From NCBI RefSeq assembly GCF_000016545.1, contig NC_009437.1, forward strand, positions 2,247,394-2,311,393: 64,000 nucleotides of DNA, written 5' to 3'. Shown here piece by piece: positions 7,446-16,862 of the stretch. Made by a program: the position numbers and the translations under genes. This DNA comes from Caldicellulosiruptor saccharolyticus DSM 8903. Its GTDB lineage: Bacteria; Bacillota; Thermoanaerobacteria; Caldicellulosiruptorales; Caldicellulosiruptoraceae. A model generated the notes under the pieces. That model was not told the DNA's origin. It worked only from the letters and a program-made list of their open reading frames with translations, and made no database searches. The stretch's first letter is position 1. Each line of letters opens with the position of its first letter.

Positions 7446-7826
7446 TTAAAAAATATTTTCAATCTTGAGTAAAGCCATATCTTTTACGTGATTTATATAA
7501 AATTTCAAAGTACCAAGCTCACACAAAAGTAAATCTTTATTACCCTCTTCAAGTAGCTCTTTTACCCTTGCTATCTGCTCATCTATATTATCTATTTCCT
7601 GATGCTCTATCAACATTGCCCACTTTTTCTTATACCCTTCCCATTCTTTAATAGTATCACAAAAGCTTGATTTTGCAAGTGTATAGTTGTTAATTTTTAT
7701 ATAATCGTATGCTTTTGTTAAATTATCTTCAATGTGGTGTGTGGCACCTATTATTATATTAGTAGAGATAATAGTTAAAGTAATGATCAAAACTATAAAT
7801 CCAACTACAATATACCACACCTTCAT
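7446..7826 (-). CDS. DUF4363 family protein
   Basis: A 126-residue protein with one N-terminal membrane helix (VWYIVVGFIVLIITLTII) and a helical outer domain (IEDNLTKAYDYIKINNY, ending DMALLKIENIF). This matches the DUF4363 family of Firmicutes, whose function is unknown. It lies five bases downstream of the DUF421 gene, a pairing that I recall from other clostridia. It is probably anchored in the membrane facing out. Confidence 0.75.
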   Translation of the reverse strand: MKVWYIVVGFIVLIITLTIISTNIIIGATHHIEDNLTKAYDYIKINNYTLAKSSFCDTIKEWEGYKKKWAMLIEHQEIDNIDEQIARVKELLEEGNKDLLLCELGTLKFYINHVKDMALLKIENIF

Positions 7827-7831
7827 TTAGT

Positions 7832-8509
7832 TTAACCCTCCTTTTTTTGAACAAACCAATTGCCTTCTGGATCGATACAAGCAAAAAATACCTCCTCGGG
7901 GGTATTAATACCTCTTTTTTTAAGTTCTACCAAAACCTCTTGTTCACTGATGTTTGCATATTTTAAGATATCCTTTTTAACCTTGCCGTCCACAATTACA
8001 CTTATAGGAAGGCCTTCGTATTTTGTCTTAATACCCAAATCTGCAGGCGTTACAGGCCTTTTTTGTGACTTTGGAATCACTGATATGTCTCCATCTGTCT
8101 CTAATATAGCGTATTCAATATCATGAATATTGAAATATCCTTTAATTCTCAGCTGCTCCATCAAATCGTTTAAGCTATATCGTGTTTTTCTAAGAGCATC
8201 TTCCAATACTCTTCCTTTAGCAATCAATATTGTAGGACTCCCGCACACTAATTTTTTCATCAGGTCAGATTTCAATGTACCAAAGGTAATCAGGGTTTGT
8301 AAAAATAGTAATGTCAGAATAGGAACAATTCCGTTGAGAAGTGGAACACCTGTATTTTGCATGGGCACAGCAGCAAGTTCAGAAATCATTATTGTAATTA
8401 CAAGTTCAAATGGTTGAAGCTCGCCCATCTGCCTTTTTCCCATTAGTCTCATAACTAATACAACCAATACATATAAGATAAGTGTTCTTGTAAAGACTGT
8501 GATAATCAA
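7832..8509 (-). CDS. DUF421 (YetF/YrbG-like) membrane protein
   Basis: A 225-residue protein with two to three N-terminal membrane helices followed by a cytoplasmic domain. The family-typical stretch VMRLMGKRQMGELQPFELVI is present, then a G-x-P-x-x-I-A region (GSPTILIAKGRV) and LNDLMEQLRIKG. The role of the family is poorly known; spore-former members include YetF. The start appears to be TTG behind AAAGGAG. It is coupled with the DUF4363 gene downstream. Confidence 0.85.
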   Translation of the reverse strand: MIITVFTRTLILYVLVVLVMRLMGKRQMGELQPFELVITIMISELAAVPMQNTGVPLLNGIVPILTLLFLQTLITFGTLKSDLMKKLVCGSPTILIAKGRVLEDALRKTRYSLNDLMEQLRIKGYFNIHDIEYAILETDGDISVIPKSQKRPVTPADLGIKTKYEGLPISVIVDGKVKKDILKYANISEQEVLVELKKRGINTPEEVFFACIDPEGNWFVQKKEG

Positions 8510-8574
8510 AAAAAAAGACTCTCCTTTGGTGTTTTTCCTATTTACTATTTTTCCAAAGAATGAAGCATTTATTC

Positions 8575-10098
8575 TTATTTTCTTCCAGACAATCTTTTAA
8601 ACCTCACATACTGAGAAAGTTTCTTGAGTTGACAGTTACCTGTCGCCACCATGTATTTTTTATACATTTTCTTTTTGTACTTTTCGCTATTTATCCCACT
8701 TTTCATTGTCGCTAAACATTTATAAAGGTAGAATATCTTCTTCGCTGTATCAGCATTATGATAAGAAGTATGTGTACCTCTTACAGTAAATTCTCCTGTC
8801 TTTACTAATTCCATGATTCCATTAAAAAGAATATATCCAATATCGTACTTTTTATATTCTAATGTCAAAAGAAAAATATAAACAAACACCATTCTTGTAA
8901 AAGAATTTTTGTAACGTTTTGGTTTCTCAATTATCTTAAGAATGTATTCTTTTGCTTCTTTTTTGGGAAATTCATGTGTACTTTTTAGCAAATAAACTAC
9001 AAAGATATCAAATTCTTCCTTAACCTGAGAGTAGAAAATAAGATCCTTTTCAAAAAAAGCAAATAAAATGATATAAAATTCTAAGATCGAAAGCAGCTCA
9101 CTACTTTTTGCTGAATTTTCATGAAAGATTATATATGAAAGTCTATCTAAAATCCCAATCAAATCAGACTTTGATTTATCACTTATGTTTATTTGTTTTT
9201 TTAAAAGGGTTTCAAAAACCCTTTCCAAATGATTTACTATATGCAAAACCTGCTCATATTTTAACCTTTGAACATTGTGGAAGATAAAACTGTAATAACC
9301 TGTAATCAGCTTTTCAAAAATATAAATTGTTGTGGCCTGAACCTTATCAACAAAACTATCTAAAAAATCAACTGCTTCTTTAAATTTCTCTGCCCTTTCC
9401 GACGAGATAGCACTTTCCATATTTTTGAACAATATTTCCACTATCTCCTCTAAATAACCATCATTTTTCTTCTCTCCTTCAATGAAAAGTTGAAAAGCCT
9501 TCGGACTATTAAGTATAGAAATTAGTAATTCTAAATCCAAAAACAGATTTGCTTTTTGAAAAAATTCCTTTATAAGTAAAAGCTGTTCATTAACTCGTTC
9601 TTTTTCACCTGCTTTTAAAAAGCTATCTAAGTCTTTTAGCATTATTCTAAAAAGCTTCTTTGGTTGAGTTATTGCGTAAAAGATATAAAAATAGAGAGTT
9701 ATTACCAAAATATTAGCAAATGAAATCACTATATCAAAGTTAATTCCCTTGACAATCCATTGAGAAGAATAATCAATTACATTTACTGAGGCAAGCATAA
9801 AGGCAGTATGAAGTACAGACACACTTGAAAAGACTGCCAAAACATCATTCCAGCAAAGACTTAAGATATAATTTGAGACCTTACGAGAATACCTGATACT
9901 CAAAAATCTGACCAGAAAAGAAATTGTAATTGCCGAAGAGAAAAAGATAAATATTTGATATAACAAAAGCCAGTTCAAAAGCCTATTTGCACTAAGCCTA
10001 TCATGTGAAAAAATATTTGGTGCAGAATAATAAAGAGCTATTACAATTAAAATAGAGGAAAGCATTCGCCTTCCTCTTAAAAGCTTTGTCTTTACCAT
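8575..10098 (-). CDS. Large membrane protein of unknown function
   Basis: About 507 residues. The first 170 hold about four membrane helices (MLSSILIVIALYYSAPNIF, LLNWLLLYQIFIFFSS, ISFANILVITLYFYIFYAI); the remaining 330 form a helical soluble domain rich in Lys and Glu. I do not recognise it. I placed the start at MVKTKLLRGRR because an upstream start would overlap paaK by about 60 bases. It follows paaK by seven bases, so it may share its transcript, but a link with arylacetate metabolism is not shown. Confidence 0.6.
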   Translation of the reverse strand: MVKTKLLRGRRMLSSILIVIALYYSAPNIFSHDRLSANRLLNWLLLYQIFIFFSSAITISFLVRFLSIRYSRKVSNYILSLCWNDVLAVFSSVSVLHTAFMLASVNVIDYSSQWIVKGINFDIVISFANILVITLYFYIFYAITQPKKLFRIMLKDLDSFLKAGEKERVNEQLLLIKEFFQKANLFLDLELLISILNSPKAFQLFIEGEKKNDGYLEEIVEILFKNMESAISSERAEKFKEAVDFLDSFVDKVQATTIYIFEKLITGYYSFIFHNVQRLKYEQVLHIVNHLERVFETLLKKQINISDKSKSDLIGILDRLSYIIFHENSAKSSELLSILEFYIILFAFFEKDLIFYSQVKEEFDIFVVYLLKSTHEFPKKEAKEYILKIIEKPKRYKNSFTRMVFVYIFLLTLEYKKYDIGYILFNGIMELVKTGEFTVRGTHTSYHNADTAKKIFYLYKCLATMKSGINSEKYKKKMYKKYMVATGNCQLKKLSQYVRFKRLSGRK

Positions 10099-10105
10099 TA
10101 TTCTA

Positions 10106-11353
10106 TCATCCTCGCAAATCAAATATACGCTTTGTTTTCTTTTCACTTCGTGGAAGTTCACCAATTCTACATAATATTATCTCAGCAGACACTCCTATTT
10201 TATTCTTAAATTCATTAGAAATTAAGTCCTTCATTGAACTTGTACAAAATTCATCTTCAACTTCAACTTTCAGGGTCAATTTATCTCGAAAACCTATTCT
10301 TTCAATAACAACTTGATACTCGCTGCCAACACCCTTTATATCTTTTAAAAACGTATCTATCTGAGCAGGAAAAATATTAACGCCTTTTACTTTAACCATA
10401 TCGTCAGTTCTGCCAACTATTCTATCAATTCTCGGATATGTAGACCCACATTGGCACATTCCTGGAAGTTTTCTTGTAATATCTCTTGTCCTGTACCTAA
10501 TAAGAGGTGCACCTTCTTTTTGCAGGGTTGTTATGACAAGCTCGCCAAACTCACCATCTGGAACATCTTGTCCTGTTTGCGGGTCGATTACCTCAAAATA
10601 AAGATAGTCATCAAAATAGTGAAGTCCATCATGGTACTTACAATCAATTGCAATACCAGGACCATAAATCTCTGTCAGACCATATATATCAAATGTCTCT
10701 ATTCCTAAATACTCCTCAATTATCCTTCTCTGTTTTTCTCCCCATCTTTCAGACCCAAATATTCCAACTCTTAGGTGAATTTTGTCTTTAAGTCCTTTTT
10801 TTATTACTTCTTCTGCAAGCAAAAGACCATATGACGAGGTTGCAACAAGTACTGTGGATTTCAAATCCATCATCATTTGAAGCTGTTTTTCTGTATTACC
10901 TGGACCCATTGGAATTACCATTGCACCTAAGTACTCAGCACCAAGCTGAAATCCTATTCCGGCTGTCCAAAGCCCATAAGCTGGTGTTATCTGCACCCTG
11001 TCAAGCTCAGTCACACCAGCAAATTGATAACATCTTTTCATCATCTCTTTCCAGTCATCTATATCCTTTTGTGTGTATGGAATTATCACTGGAACTCCTG
11101 TTGTACCTGAGGAAGAGTGAATTCTTACTATTTTCCTCTCATCAGTTGACGCAAGTCCGAGAGGATAAGCTTCTCGGAGTTCCTCTTTGGTTGTAAATGG
11201 AAGTTTTTTTATATCTGCCAAGTGTTTAATATCATCTACATCAATCCCTAACTCTTGGTATTTTCTTCTATAAAAAGGGCTATTCTCATAGGCATTTTTA
11301 ATTTGCTGCAAAAAAAGCTCCTCTTTCACCTCTCTCATCTCAACTCTATCCAT
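10106..11353 (-). CDS. paaK: Phenylacetate-CoA ligase family protein
   Basis: A 415-residue AMP-forming ligase that joins CoA to an arylacetate using ATP. Motifs are the phosphate loop SSGTTGVPVIIPYT, IYGLTEIYGPG (adenine site), LIRYRTRD and the C-terminal lysine region KKTKRIFDLRG. Length is typical of PaaK. The ATG at 11353 follows GAGGAG. Together with iorAB just upstream it fits a module that turns aromatic amino acid-derived 2-oxoacids into arylacetates or back again. The true substrate (phenyl-, indole- or hydroxyphenylacetate) cannot be read from the sequence. Confidence 0.92.
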   Translation of the reverse strand: MDRVEMREVKEELFLQQIKNAYENSPFYRRKYQELGIDVDDIKHLADIKKLPFTTKEELREAYPLGLASTDERKIVRIHSSSGTTGVPVIIPYTQKDIDDWKEMMKRCYQFAGVTELDRVQITPAYGLWTAGIGFQLGAEYLGAMVIPMGPGNTEKQLQMMMDLKSTVLVATSSYGLLLAEEVIKKGLKDKIHLRVGIFGSERWGEKQRRIIEEYLGIETFDIYGLTEIYGPGIAIDCKYHDGLHYFDDYLYFEVIDPQTGQDVPDGEFGELVITTLQKEGAPLIRYRTRDITRKLPGMCQCGSTYPRIDRIVGRTDDMVKVKGVNIFPAQIDTFLKDIKGVGSEYQVVIERIGFRDKLTLKVEVEDEFCTSSMKDLISNEFKNKIGVSAEIILCRIGELPRSEKKTKRIFDLRG

Positions 11354-11396
11354 TGCTTTTTTCTCCTCTCTTCTCTTCTTTCAAGTTATTTTTATT

Positions 11397-11957
11397 TTAA
11401 TATTTTTCATAAATCTTTTCAACTAAAAATTTATTTATACCAAACATCTTTTGCGGTAGCAGCTCACTCAAGGCTCTCAAAATCTCCTCTTTTGAAAAAG
11501 GTAATAAAGAACTTTTGCAAATCAAAGAGAGCATTGCAATATTTTCTGCTTTGGGTACACCAAGCTCTATTGCTATGTTGTGTGCATCAAAATAATATAC
11601 ATGCTTAAAATTTTGCTTAAAAAACTCTACAATCTCTTCTTTCTTTATCTTTGTCTCTTTTGGTTTTATATACCTGTTATTCAAGATTATCTTTGAATGA
11701 ACATTAAGTTTGTGCACATTTCTCAACGCCTCACACATCTCAAGCCCTATTAGCATGTCACTTAAACCATCTGGGATGATAGGACCAACGTCACTACCTA
11801 TCCTTACAAAACTTACAACAGACCCTCCTCTTTGGCTCATACCTATGTTCTCTGCTGTTTTGACGCTATAGCCTCTGTTCATGTAAAGCTGACAAATTAC
11901 TCTTGAGAGAAAAATATTTCCTTGACCACCTACTCCAGCTATAAGAATATTATTCAT
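11397..11957 (-). CDS. iorB: Indolepyruvate:ferredoxin oxidoreductase, beta subunit
   Basis: A 186-residue subunit of the pyruvate/ketoisovalerate oxidoreductase gamma type. It starts MNNILIAGVGGQGNIFLSRV, with the signature GMSQRGGSVVSFVRIG. With IorA it oxidatively decarboxylates aryl pyruvates to aryl-acetyl-CoA, passing electrons to ferredoxin. The ATG at 11957 lies inside the end of iorA, an eight-base overlap that suggests coupling; a longer frame to 12017 would lie wholly in iorA and is rejected. Intact. Confidence 0.92.
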   Translation of the reverse strand: MNNILIAGVGGQGNIFLSRVICQLYMNRGYSVKTAENIGMSQRGGSVVSFVRIGSDVGPIIPDGLSDMLIGLEMCEALRNVHKLNVHSKIILNNRYIKPKETKIKKEEIVEFFKQNFKHVYYFDAHNIAIELGVPKAENIAMLSLICKSSLLPFSKEEILRALSELLPQKMFGINKFLVEKIYEKY

Positions 11958-13746
11958 TTTGTCCCACCTTCTTAATTGCCATCCTTGGGCAAAAATTTGC
12001 ACAAAGCCCACATCCATTGCAAAGAGTTTTGTCTATGAAGACATTTTTGTCTTCATCCTCACTAATTGCCGGACAGCCCGTAACATTTAGACAAGCTTTG
12101 CAATTTATACATTTTTCATTTATTCTATAATAACCATTATAACGCTCCAAATTTGCACATTTTCGTCTGAATACAATAACAGAAAGCTTATCTTTTTCTA
12201 TAAATTCTCTCACCTTTTGAACACACAAATTAAAATCTTCATAAGGGTCAATTATCAAAACCTCTTTGATACCGATTCCCTTTACAACCTCAGCTATTTC
12301 AACTCTTTGACCCTCTTGCCCCGTCGCTTTTTGCCCAACACCAGGATGAGGTTGAAATCCCGTCATTCCAGTTGTTAAATTGTCCAGGACACAAACTGTT
12401 ATGTTGTGTCTATTATAATATGCATTTACAAGGCCTGTAATCCCACTGTGAAAGAATGTAGAATCTCCAATAAAAGCAACCACTTTCTTTTTTTCATCAG
12501 CAAGTTTTAATCCCTGTGACATTGTAATACTTGCACCCATACAAAGGCAGGTGTCTGTTGTTGAGATTGGCTTTGCGTATCCAAGTGTATAGCAGCCTAT
12601 ATCTCCTGTATATATCACATCTTTACCTTTGCATGCATTTTTCACTATCAAAAATGAACTTCTATGAGGGCACCCCGAACAAAGCTGAGACTGTCTTCTT
12701 GGTATCTCAGGAGCATTTACAAAGCTTTTTTGTACTAAGAGTCCTTCCTTTTTTGTAACGTTGTATATTATTTGTTTTACTTTGTCAACATCAAGTTCTC
12801 CAGCAAATGGAACATAGCCATTTCGTTTACCATATGTTAGAATATGCATTCCATTTTCAAAAAGCACAAGTTTTGTCTCTTCTTCAATCACAGGGTCAAG
12901 TTCTTCTATAAATATTAACATTCTTTTCCCTGCGGCAAAATCTAAGATTGTTCTGTCATCTATAGGATGTGCTACAGTTACTTTCAGGATAGAAAATAAA
13001 TCTTCAAATTCTCTTATTGCTTCTTTTACATAAAAATATGAGATTCCTGATGTAACAATCCCTATTTGTCCATGTCCTTCAATAATATTTAATCTTCCCA
13101 GTTCTGTTCTTATTTTGGTGAGTTTTTCCTCAAGTTCAATGTGTTTTTTATAAGAAAGCCCTGGTAATATCACCCACTGAGGTCTTTTTTCAAAGCTTGA
13201 GATCTTTCTCTTTTCTCTTTTGAATTCAAATTCCAATGTCTCGTTTGAATGGCAAATGCGAGTAGTCATTCTAAAGATAACAGGTAGTTTATACTTTTCT
13301 GATATCTCAAATGCTACTCTCACAAGAGAAAATGCTTCTTTCGGAGATGATGGGTCAAGAACTGGCAGATTGCAAAATCGAGCAAAATTTCTTGTGTCCT
13401 GCTCTGTTTGCGAAGAATGTGGTCCCGGGTCGTCTGCTACAAACACAATCATACCGCCTTCTATGCCGATAATTGATAGTGAAAGAAGTGGGTCTGCTGC
13501 AACATTAAGCCCGACCTGTTTCATTGTCGCAACACTTCTTGCACCAGAAAGACTCGCACCTGCTGCAACCTCAAGTGCAACTTTTTCGTTAACAGACCAT
13601 TCAACATAAAAGTCATCATCTGAGAACTTTTTGAGGGTTTCTATAACCTCTGTTGAAGGTGTTCCAGGATAACCAGTAGCAACATTTACACCGTTTATGA
13701 AGAGAGAATAAGCAACAGCTTCATTGCCCATTAACACCTTTTTCAT
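11950..13746 (-). CDS. iorA: Indolepyruvate:ferredoxin oxidoreductase, alpha subunit
   Basis: A 598-residue TPP enzyme. The N-terminal part (GNEAVAYSLFINGVNVATGY) is the pyrimidine-binding domain. The C-terminal TPP-binding domain shows CSGCPHR, YTGDIGCYTLG and GDSTFFHSG. The last 60 residues are a ferredoxin domain with two Cys clusters (CINCKAC, then CNGCGLCANFCP) for two 4Fe-4S centres. It is the catalytic subunit for aryl pyruvate oxidation and is first in the iorA-iorB-paaK run. A possible promoter TATAAT lies about 45 bases upstream on the minus strand. Confidence 0.95.
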   Translation of the reverse strand: MKKVLMGNEAVAYSLFINGVNVATGYPGTPSTEVIETLKKFSDDDFYVEWSVNEKVALEVAAGASLSGARSVATMKQVGLNVAADPLLSLSIIGIEGGMIVFVADDPGPHSSQTEQDTRNFARFCNLPVLDPSSPKEAFSLVRVAFEISEKYKLPVIFRMTTRICHSNETLEFEFKREKRKISSFEKRPQWVILPGLSYKKHIELEEKLTKIRTELGRLNIIEGHGQIGIVTSGISYFYVKEAIREFEDLFSILKVTVAHPIDDRTILDFAAGKRMLIFIEELDPVIEEETKLVLFENGMHILTYGKRNGYVPFAGELDVDKVKQIIYNVTKKEGLLVQKSFVNAPEIPRRQSQLCSGCPHRSSFLIVKNACKGKDVIYTGDIGCYTLGYAKPISTTDTCLCMGASITMSQGLKLADEKKKVVAFIGDSTFFHSGITGLVNAYYNRHNITVCVLDNLTTGMTGFQPHPGVGQKATGQEGQRVEIAEVVKGIGIKEVLIIDPYEDFNLCVQKVREFIEKDKLSVIVFRRKCANLERYNGYYRINEKCINCKACLNVTGCPAISEDEDKNVFIDKTLCNGCGLCANFCPRMAIKKVGQNE

Positions 13747-13899
13747 TTTCTTTTCATCACCTTTTCAAAAGCATAGTCTTGTTTTTTATTATACAGCAAT
13801 CTTGATAATCTGAAAAATGACTTTTTTGAATATTATTTAAGAGTAAAAATATATAGATTTGCAAAAAATACTAAGTAGAATATAAAAGAAGGTGAAAAG

Positions 13900-14268
13900 A
13901 TGAGAGAAGATTTACATCTTAATAAACGCCGATTCTTACATTTAAAAAACCTTGTCGAAAATTATACAAGAACTCAACGCCATCTTGAAGAGTATAGCCA
14001 GCTTCTACCATATGAAAAAATTCAGCAGGTATTTCAAAAACAGAGGAGAAGAGAAGAACAGATAAATAATATTCAAAAAGCAATTTTAAAAGAACACGAT
14101 AAAGAAACTGAAGTGAGAAATCTTGTAAAAAATTATCTATACACAGAAGGATATTTGCAACATTACAAAGAAAAACTTCCAAAACACATCCTAAACAATA
14201 TCTTAAAGCGTCAACACTACAGAAAAATCCAGCTTGAAAATTTAATTAAAGAAGCTGACGACGAGTAA
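13900..14268 (+). CDS. Coiled-coil protein with an internal duplication
   Basis: A 122-residue, highly charged helical protein that I do not recognise. It is built of two similar units: the first holds NLVENYTRTQRHLEEYSQLL and the second NLVKNYLYTEGYLQHYKEKL, each followed by a Lys/Arg/Gln-rich helix. GAAGGTGAAAAG precedes the ATG. It is divergent from iorA and lies 79 bases before spoVT. No membrane or signal segment is seen. A cytoplasmic binding or regulatory role is possible but not supported directly. Confidence 0.7.
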   Translation: MREDLHLNKRRFLHLKNLVENYTRTQRHLEEYSQLLPYEKIQQVFQKQRRREEQINNIQKAILKEHDKETEVRNLVKNYLYTEGYLQHYKEKLPKHILNNILKRQHYRKIQLENLIKEADDE

Positions 14269-14347
14269 TAAAGATTTTTTAAAGAATAACAAATAGGAGA
14301 ATTATAAAAACTAATTATAGAAAATTTAAAAAGGAGTTGAAAGTAAA

Positions 14348-14899
14348 ATGAAGGCAACAGGAATTGTAAGACGCATTGACGATTTAGGTCGAGTGGTAAT
14401 TCCAAAAGAAATAAGAAGAACTCTTAAAATTCGAGAAGGTGACCCACTTGAGATATATACAGACAATGAAGGTGAGGTCATCTTAAAAAAGTATTCACCA
14501 ATTGGTGAGATGGGAGCTTTTGCAAAAGAATACGCAGACACCTTGCATCAAGTAAGTGGGCATATTGTAATCATAACTGATAGAGACAAAGTTATTGCTT
14601 TGTCAGGCGCCTCAAAAAAGGATTATATGGATAAAGCCTTGAGCCAAGAACTTGAAAGGGTTATGGAAGAAAATACTATTGTGTTTGTAAAATCTGAAAA
14701 TGACATGAGCAGCATCCCAATTGTTGAAGGAGACACAACAAGGTATACTGCTCAAATTGTTAGCCCAATTCTCTCTGAAGGCACTGTAATTGGAAGTGTT
14801 ATTATGTGTTCAACCGAATCAAATGTCAAGATGGGAGACTCAGAGTACAAGCTTGTTCAAGCTGCAACATCATTCTTTGGCAAACAACTTGAACAATAG
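14348..14899 (+). CDS. spoVT: Stage V sporulation regulator SpoVT
   Basis: A 183-residue transcription factor. The N-terminal AbrB-type swapped-hairpin DNA-binding domain is MKATGIVRRIDDLGRVVIPK to about residue 50; a GAF-like domain follows (HIVIITDRDKVIALSGASKK onwards). In Bacillus SpoVT controls late forespore genes. AAGGAG lies about eleven bases before the ATG. A clear terminator follows, so it is transcribed alone. The assignment over AbrB or Abh rests on the long C-terminal domain. Confidence 0.93.
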   Translation: MKATGIVRRIDDLGRVVIPKEIRRTLKIREGDPLEIYTDNEGEVILKKYSPIGEMGAFAKEYADTLHQVSGHIVIITDRDKVIALSGASKKDYMDKALSQELERVMEENTIVFVKSENDMSSIPIVEGDTTRYTAQIVSPILSEGTVIGSVIMCSTESNVKMGDSEYKLVQAATSFFGKQLEQ

Positions 14900-14926
14900 T
14901 TGTTTTGAACAAACTTTTGGGTTTTG

Positions 14927-14957
14927 ACTGTAGGTTTTAATGCCTACAGTTTTTTTT
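14927..14957 (+). terminator. Terminator after spoVT
   Basis: ACTGTAGG (14927-14934) pairs with CCTACAGT (14943-14950), followed by eight T residues. Confidence 0.9.
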
Positions 14958-15058
14958 AATGCAATAATAGAGTATAATAGACAATGTGACCTTTGCATCA
15001 GGTTTTGCAGCTATAGAACATTAAAGTACCAAATAATAAATTGGTTGGGGGTCATTAA

Positions 15059-16399
15059 ATGTTTGGCTTAAACTCTGATTTGACATCAGACAGGTCTTTG
15101 CAAAGAAGCCTTAACTTTGTCATTCTTGGAATAACTTTTGGAATCGTATTCTTTAATGTTACAACAGGCTCACCAGTTGCTGGTTTTGCCAAAGCTATTG
15201 GTTTTGGAGATTTAATGTATGGAATCATGTTAGCATTACCCGTATTAGGTGGAGTTGCTCAAGTTTTTGCATCGTTTGTCTTAGAAAAATCAAAAAAGAG
15301 AAAATCTATATTTTTGATAAGTGGTTTTTTACATAGGCTGCCATGGGTGTTTATAGCAATTTTACCATTATTTTTAGGTAAAGGCTCTTATACATTGTTA
15401 TTTTTACTGATTGCATTTATGACAATTTCTTCAATTTCAAACTCATTTACTAATGTCTCATTTTGGTCGTGGATGGGTGATTTAATACCAGAGCATATAA
15501 GAGGACGATTTTTCTCAAGAAGAGCTACTATTTCAACAATTGTTGGAATGCTAAGTGGCTTGGCTATTGGCAAATTCTTAGACTTACATAACAATTTGCC
15601 AGGTTTTTCTATAATATTTGTCTTTGCTGCAATAATGGGGATGTTGGATATTAGCTGTTTCTTTTTTGTAAAAGACCTACCAATGAAAAATGAGGAAACT
15701 CAATTAGATTTGAAAAAAATGTTTTTTTCCACACTCAATAACCATTACTTCAGAAGATTTATGATGTTCTTCGTAATATGGAACTTTGGACTTAACATTG
15801 CAGGTCCCTACTTCAACATGTACATGATAAAAGATTTGAAAATGAGCTATTTTGAGATAATATTGCTAACCCAAATTGTCAGCAACGTTGTCACCATAAT
15901 AACACTACCATATATTGGAAGAATAGTTGATAAAATTGGGAATAGACCAATGCTTCTTATAGCAACAGGCTTTATATCCTTGCTTCCTATAATATGGTGT
16001 TTTACTAGTGTAAACAATTACAAAGTTTTGGTCACAATTATTAGTATATTTGCAGGTCTTTTATGGCCAATAATTGATATGGGGAATAACAATCTCATTT
16101 TAAAGTTGTCTGACCAAAGCCAAACATCTATGTATGTAGCTGTAATTAATTTGTTTAATGCTATATTTGGAAGTGCTATTCCTATTATACTGGGAGGATA
16201 TTTTATTGAAGATATAGCACCAGTTGTAGTAGCTTTTTTGAAAAACCATATAGGAATAAATGTTGCCACATACCACGTAGCTTTTTTTACATCGGGTTTG
16301 ATTAGGTTTTTAGCCGTAATTTATCTGAAAAAGAATGTAAAAGAACCTGGTGCAAAGAGTCTGAAAAATGTGATAATCAACAAGATAAAAGTAAACTAA
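15059..16399 (+). CDS. Major facilitator superfamily transporter
   Basis: A 446-residue integral membrane protein with about twelve hydrophobic helices. MFS-type loop features are seen between helices 2 and 3 (LEKSKKRKSIFLISG) and at IRGRFFSRRATIS. The substrate is not apparent. It stands alone between spoVT and rnpB, with GGGGGT before the ATG and a terminator 14 bases after the stop. The relatives I recall are annotated only as general MFS proteins, so sugar or drug export cannot be separated. Confidence 0.85.
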   Translation: MFGLNSDLTSDRSLQRSLNFVILGITFGIVFFNVTTGSPVAGFAKAIGFGDLMYGIMLALPVLGGVAQVFASFVLEKSKKRKSIFLISGFLHRLPWVFIAILPLFLGKGSYTLLFLLIAFMTISSISNSFTNVSFWSWMGDLIPEHIRGRFFSRRATISTIVGMLSGLAIGKFLDLHNNLPGFSIIFVFAAIMGMLDISCFFFVKDLPMKNEETQLDLKKMFFSTLNNHYFRRFMMFFVIWNFGLNIAGPYFNMYMIKDLKMSYFEIILLTQIVSNVVTIITLPYIGRIVDKIGNRPMLLIATGFISLLPIIWCFTSVNNYKVLVTIISIFAGLLWPIIDMGNNNLILKLSDQSQTSMYVAVINLFNAIFGSAIPIILGGYFIEDIAPVVVAFLKNHIGINVATYHVAFFTSGLIRFLAVIYLKKNVKEPGAKSLKNVIINKIKVN

Positions 16400-16413
16400 A
16401 AACACAAATAAAG

Positions 16414-16441
16414 ATGCCCAGTTTTTCCTAAGACTGGGCAT
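16414..16441. terminator. Terminator between the MFS gene and rnpB
   Basis: ATGCCCAGT (16414-16422) pairs with ACTGGGCAT (16433-16441). It lies between convergent transcripts and could serve both. Confidence 0.75.
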
Positions 16442-16466
16442 TCTCGATTTTAGGTAATATAAAAGT

Positions 16467-16826
16467 GCGACCAGGTCTGTAAGCCGAGTTCTGTCGAGAA
16501 CGGCTATTTCTCTTTTGGTCTGATGTTACCATCAGACTCATAAGCGACCAACCCGGGAACGCAGCGGGCCACTGCATTGTTCCCCTATTTGGTCTTGCTC
16601 CAGGTGGGGTTTGCACAGCCAGTTAGTCGCCTAACTGCTGGTGAGCTCTTACCTCACCTTTTCACCCTTACCACCCACCAAAAATGTGGATGGCGGTTCT
16701 TTTCTGTTGCACTTTCCTTGGAGTCGCCTCCACCGGGTGTTACCCGGCACCCTGCCCTGCGGAGCTCGGACTTTCCTCACAAGGTGAAAAACTTTCACCT
16801 TGCGCAGCCGTTCGACCTGCTCGCAT
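16467..16826 (-). ncRNA. rnpB: RNase P RNA
   Basis: About 360 nt on the minus strand with the conserved elements of bacterial RNase P RNA. GAGGAAAGTCC occurs near the 5' end, the matching universal region ACAGAACTCGGCTTACAG near the 3' end. The ends pair as a P1 helix (TGCGAGCAGGTC with GACCTGGTCGCA). This is the catalytic RNA that matures tRNA 5' ends. End positions are set from P1 pairing and may be off by a few bases. Confidence 0.95.
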
Positions 16827-16831
16827 ACATT

Positions 16832-16859
16832 ATTATAATTATTTTGCGTTTTATGTCAA
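16832..16859 (-). promoter_or_regulatory. rnpB promoter
   Basis: On the minus strand TTGACA (16854-16859) and TATAAT (16832-16837) are 16 bp apart, placing the start at the P1 helix of RNase P RNA. It lies just after the ispA stop. Confidence 0.85.
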
Positions 16860-16862
16860 CCG

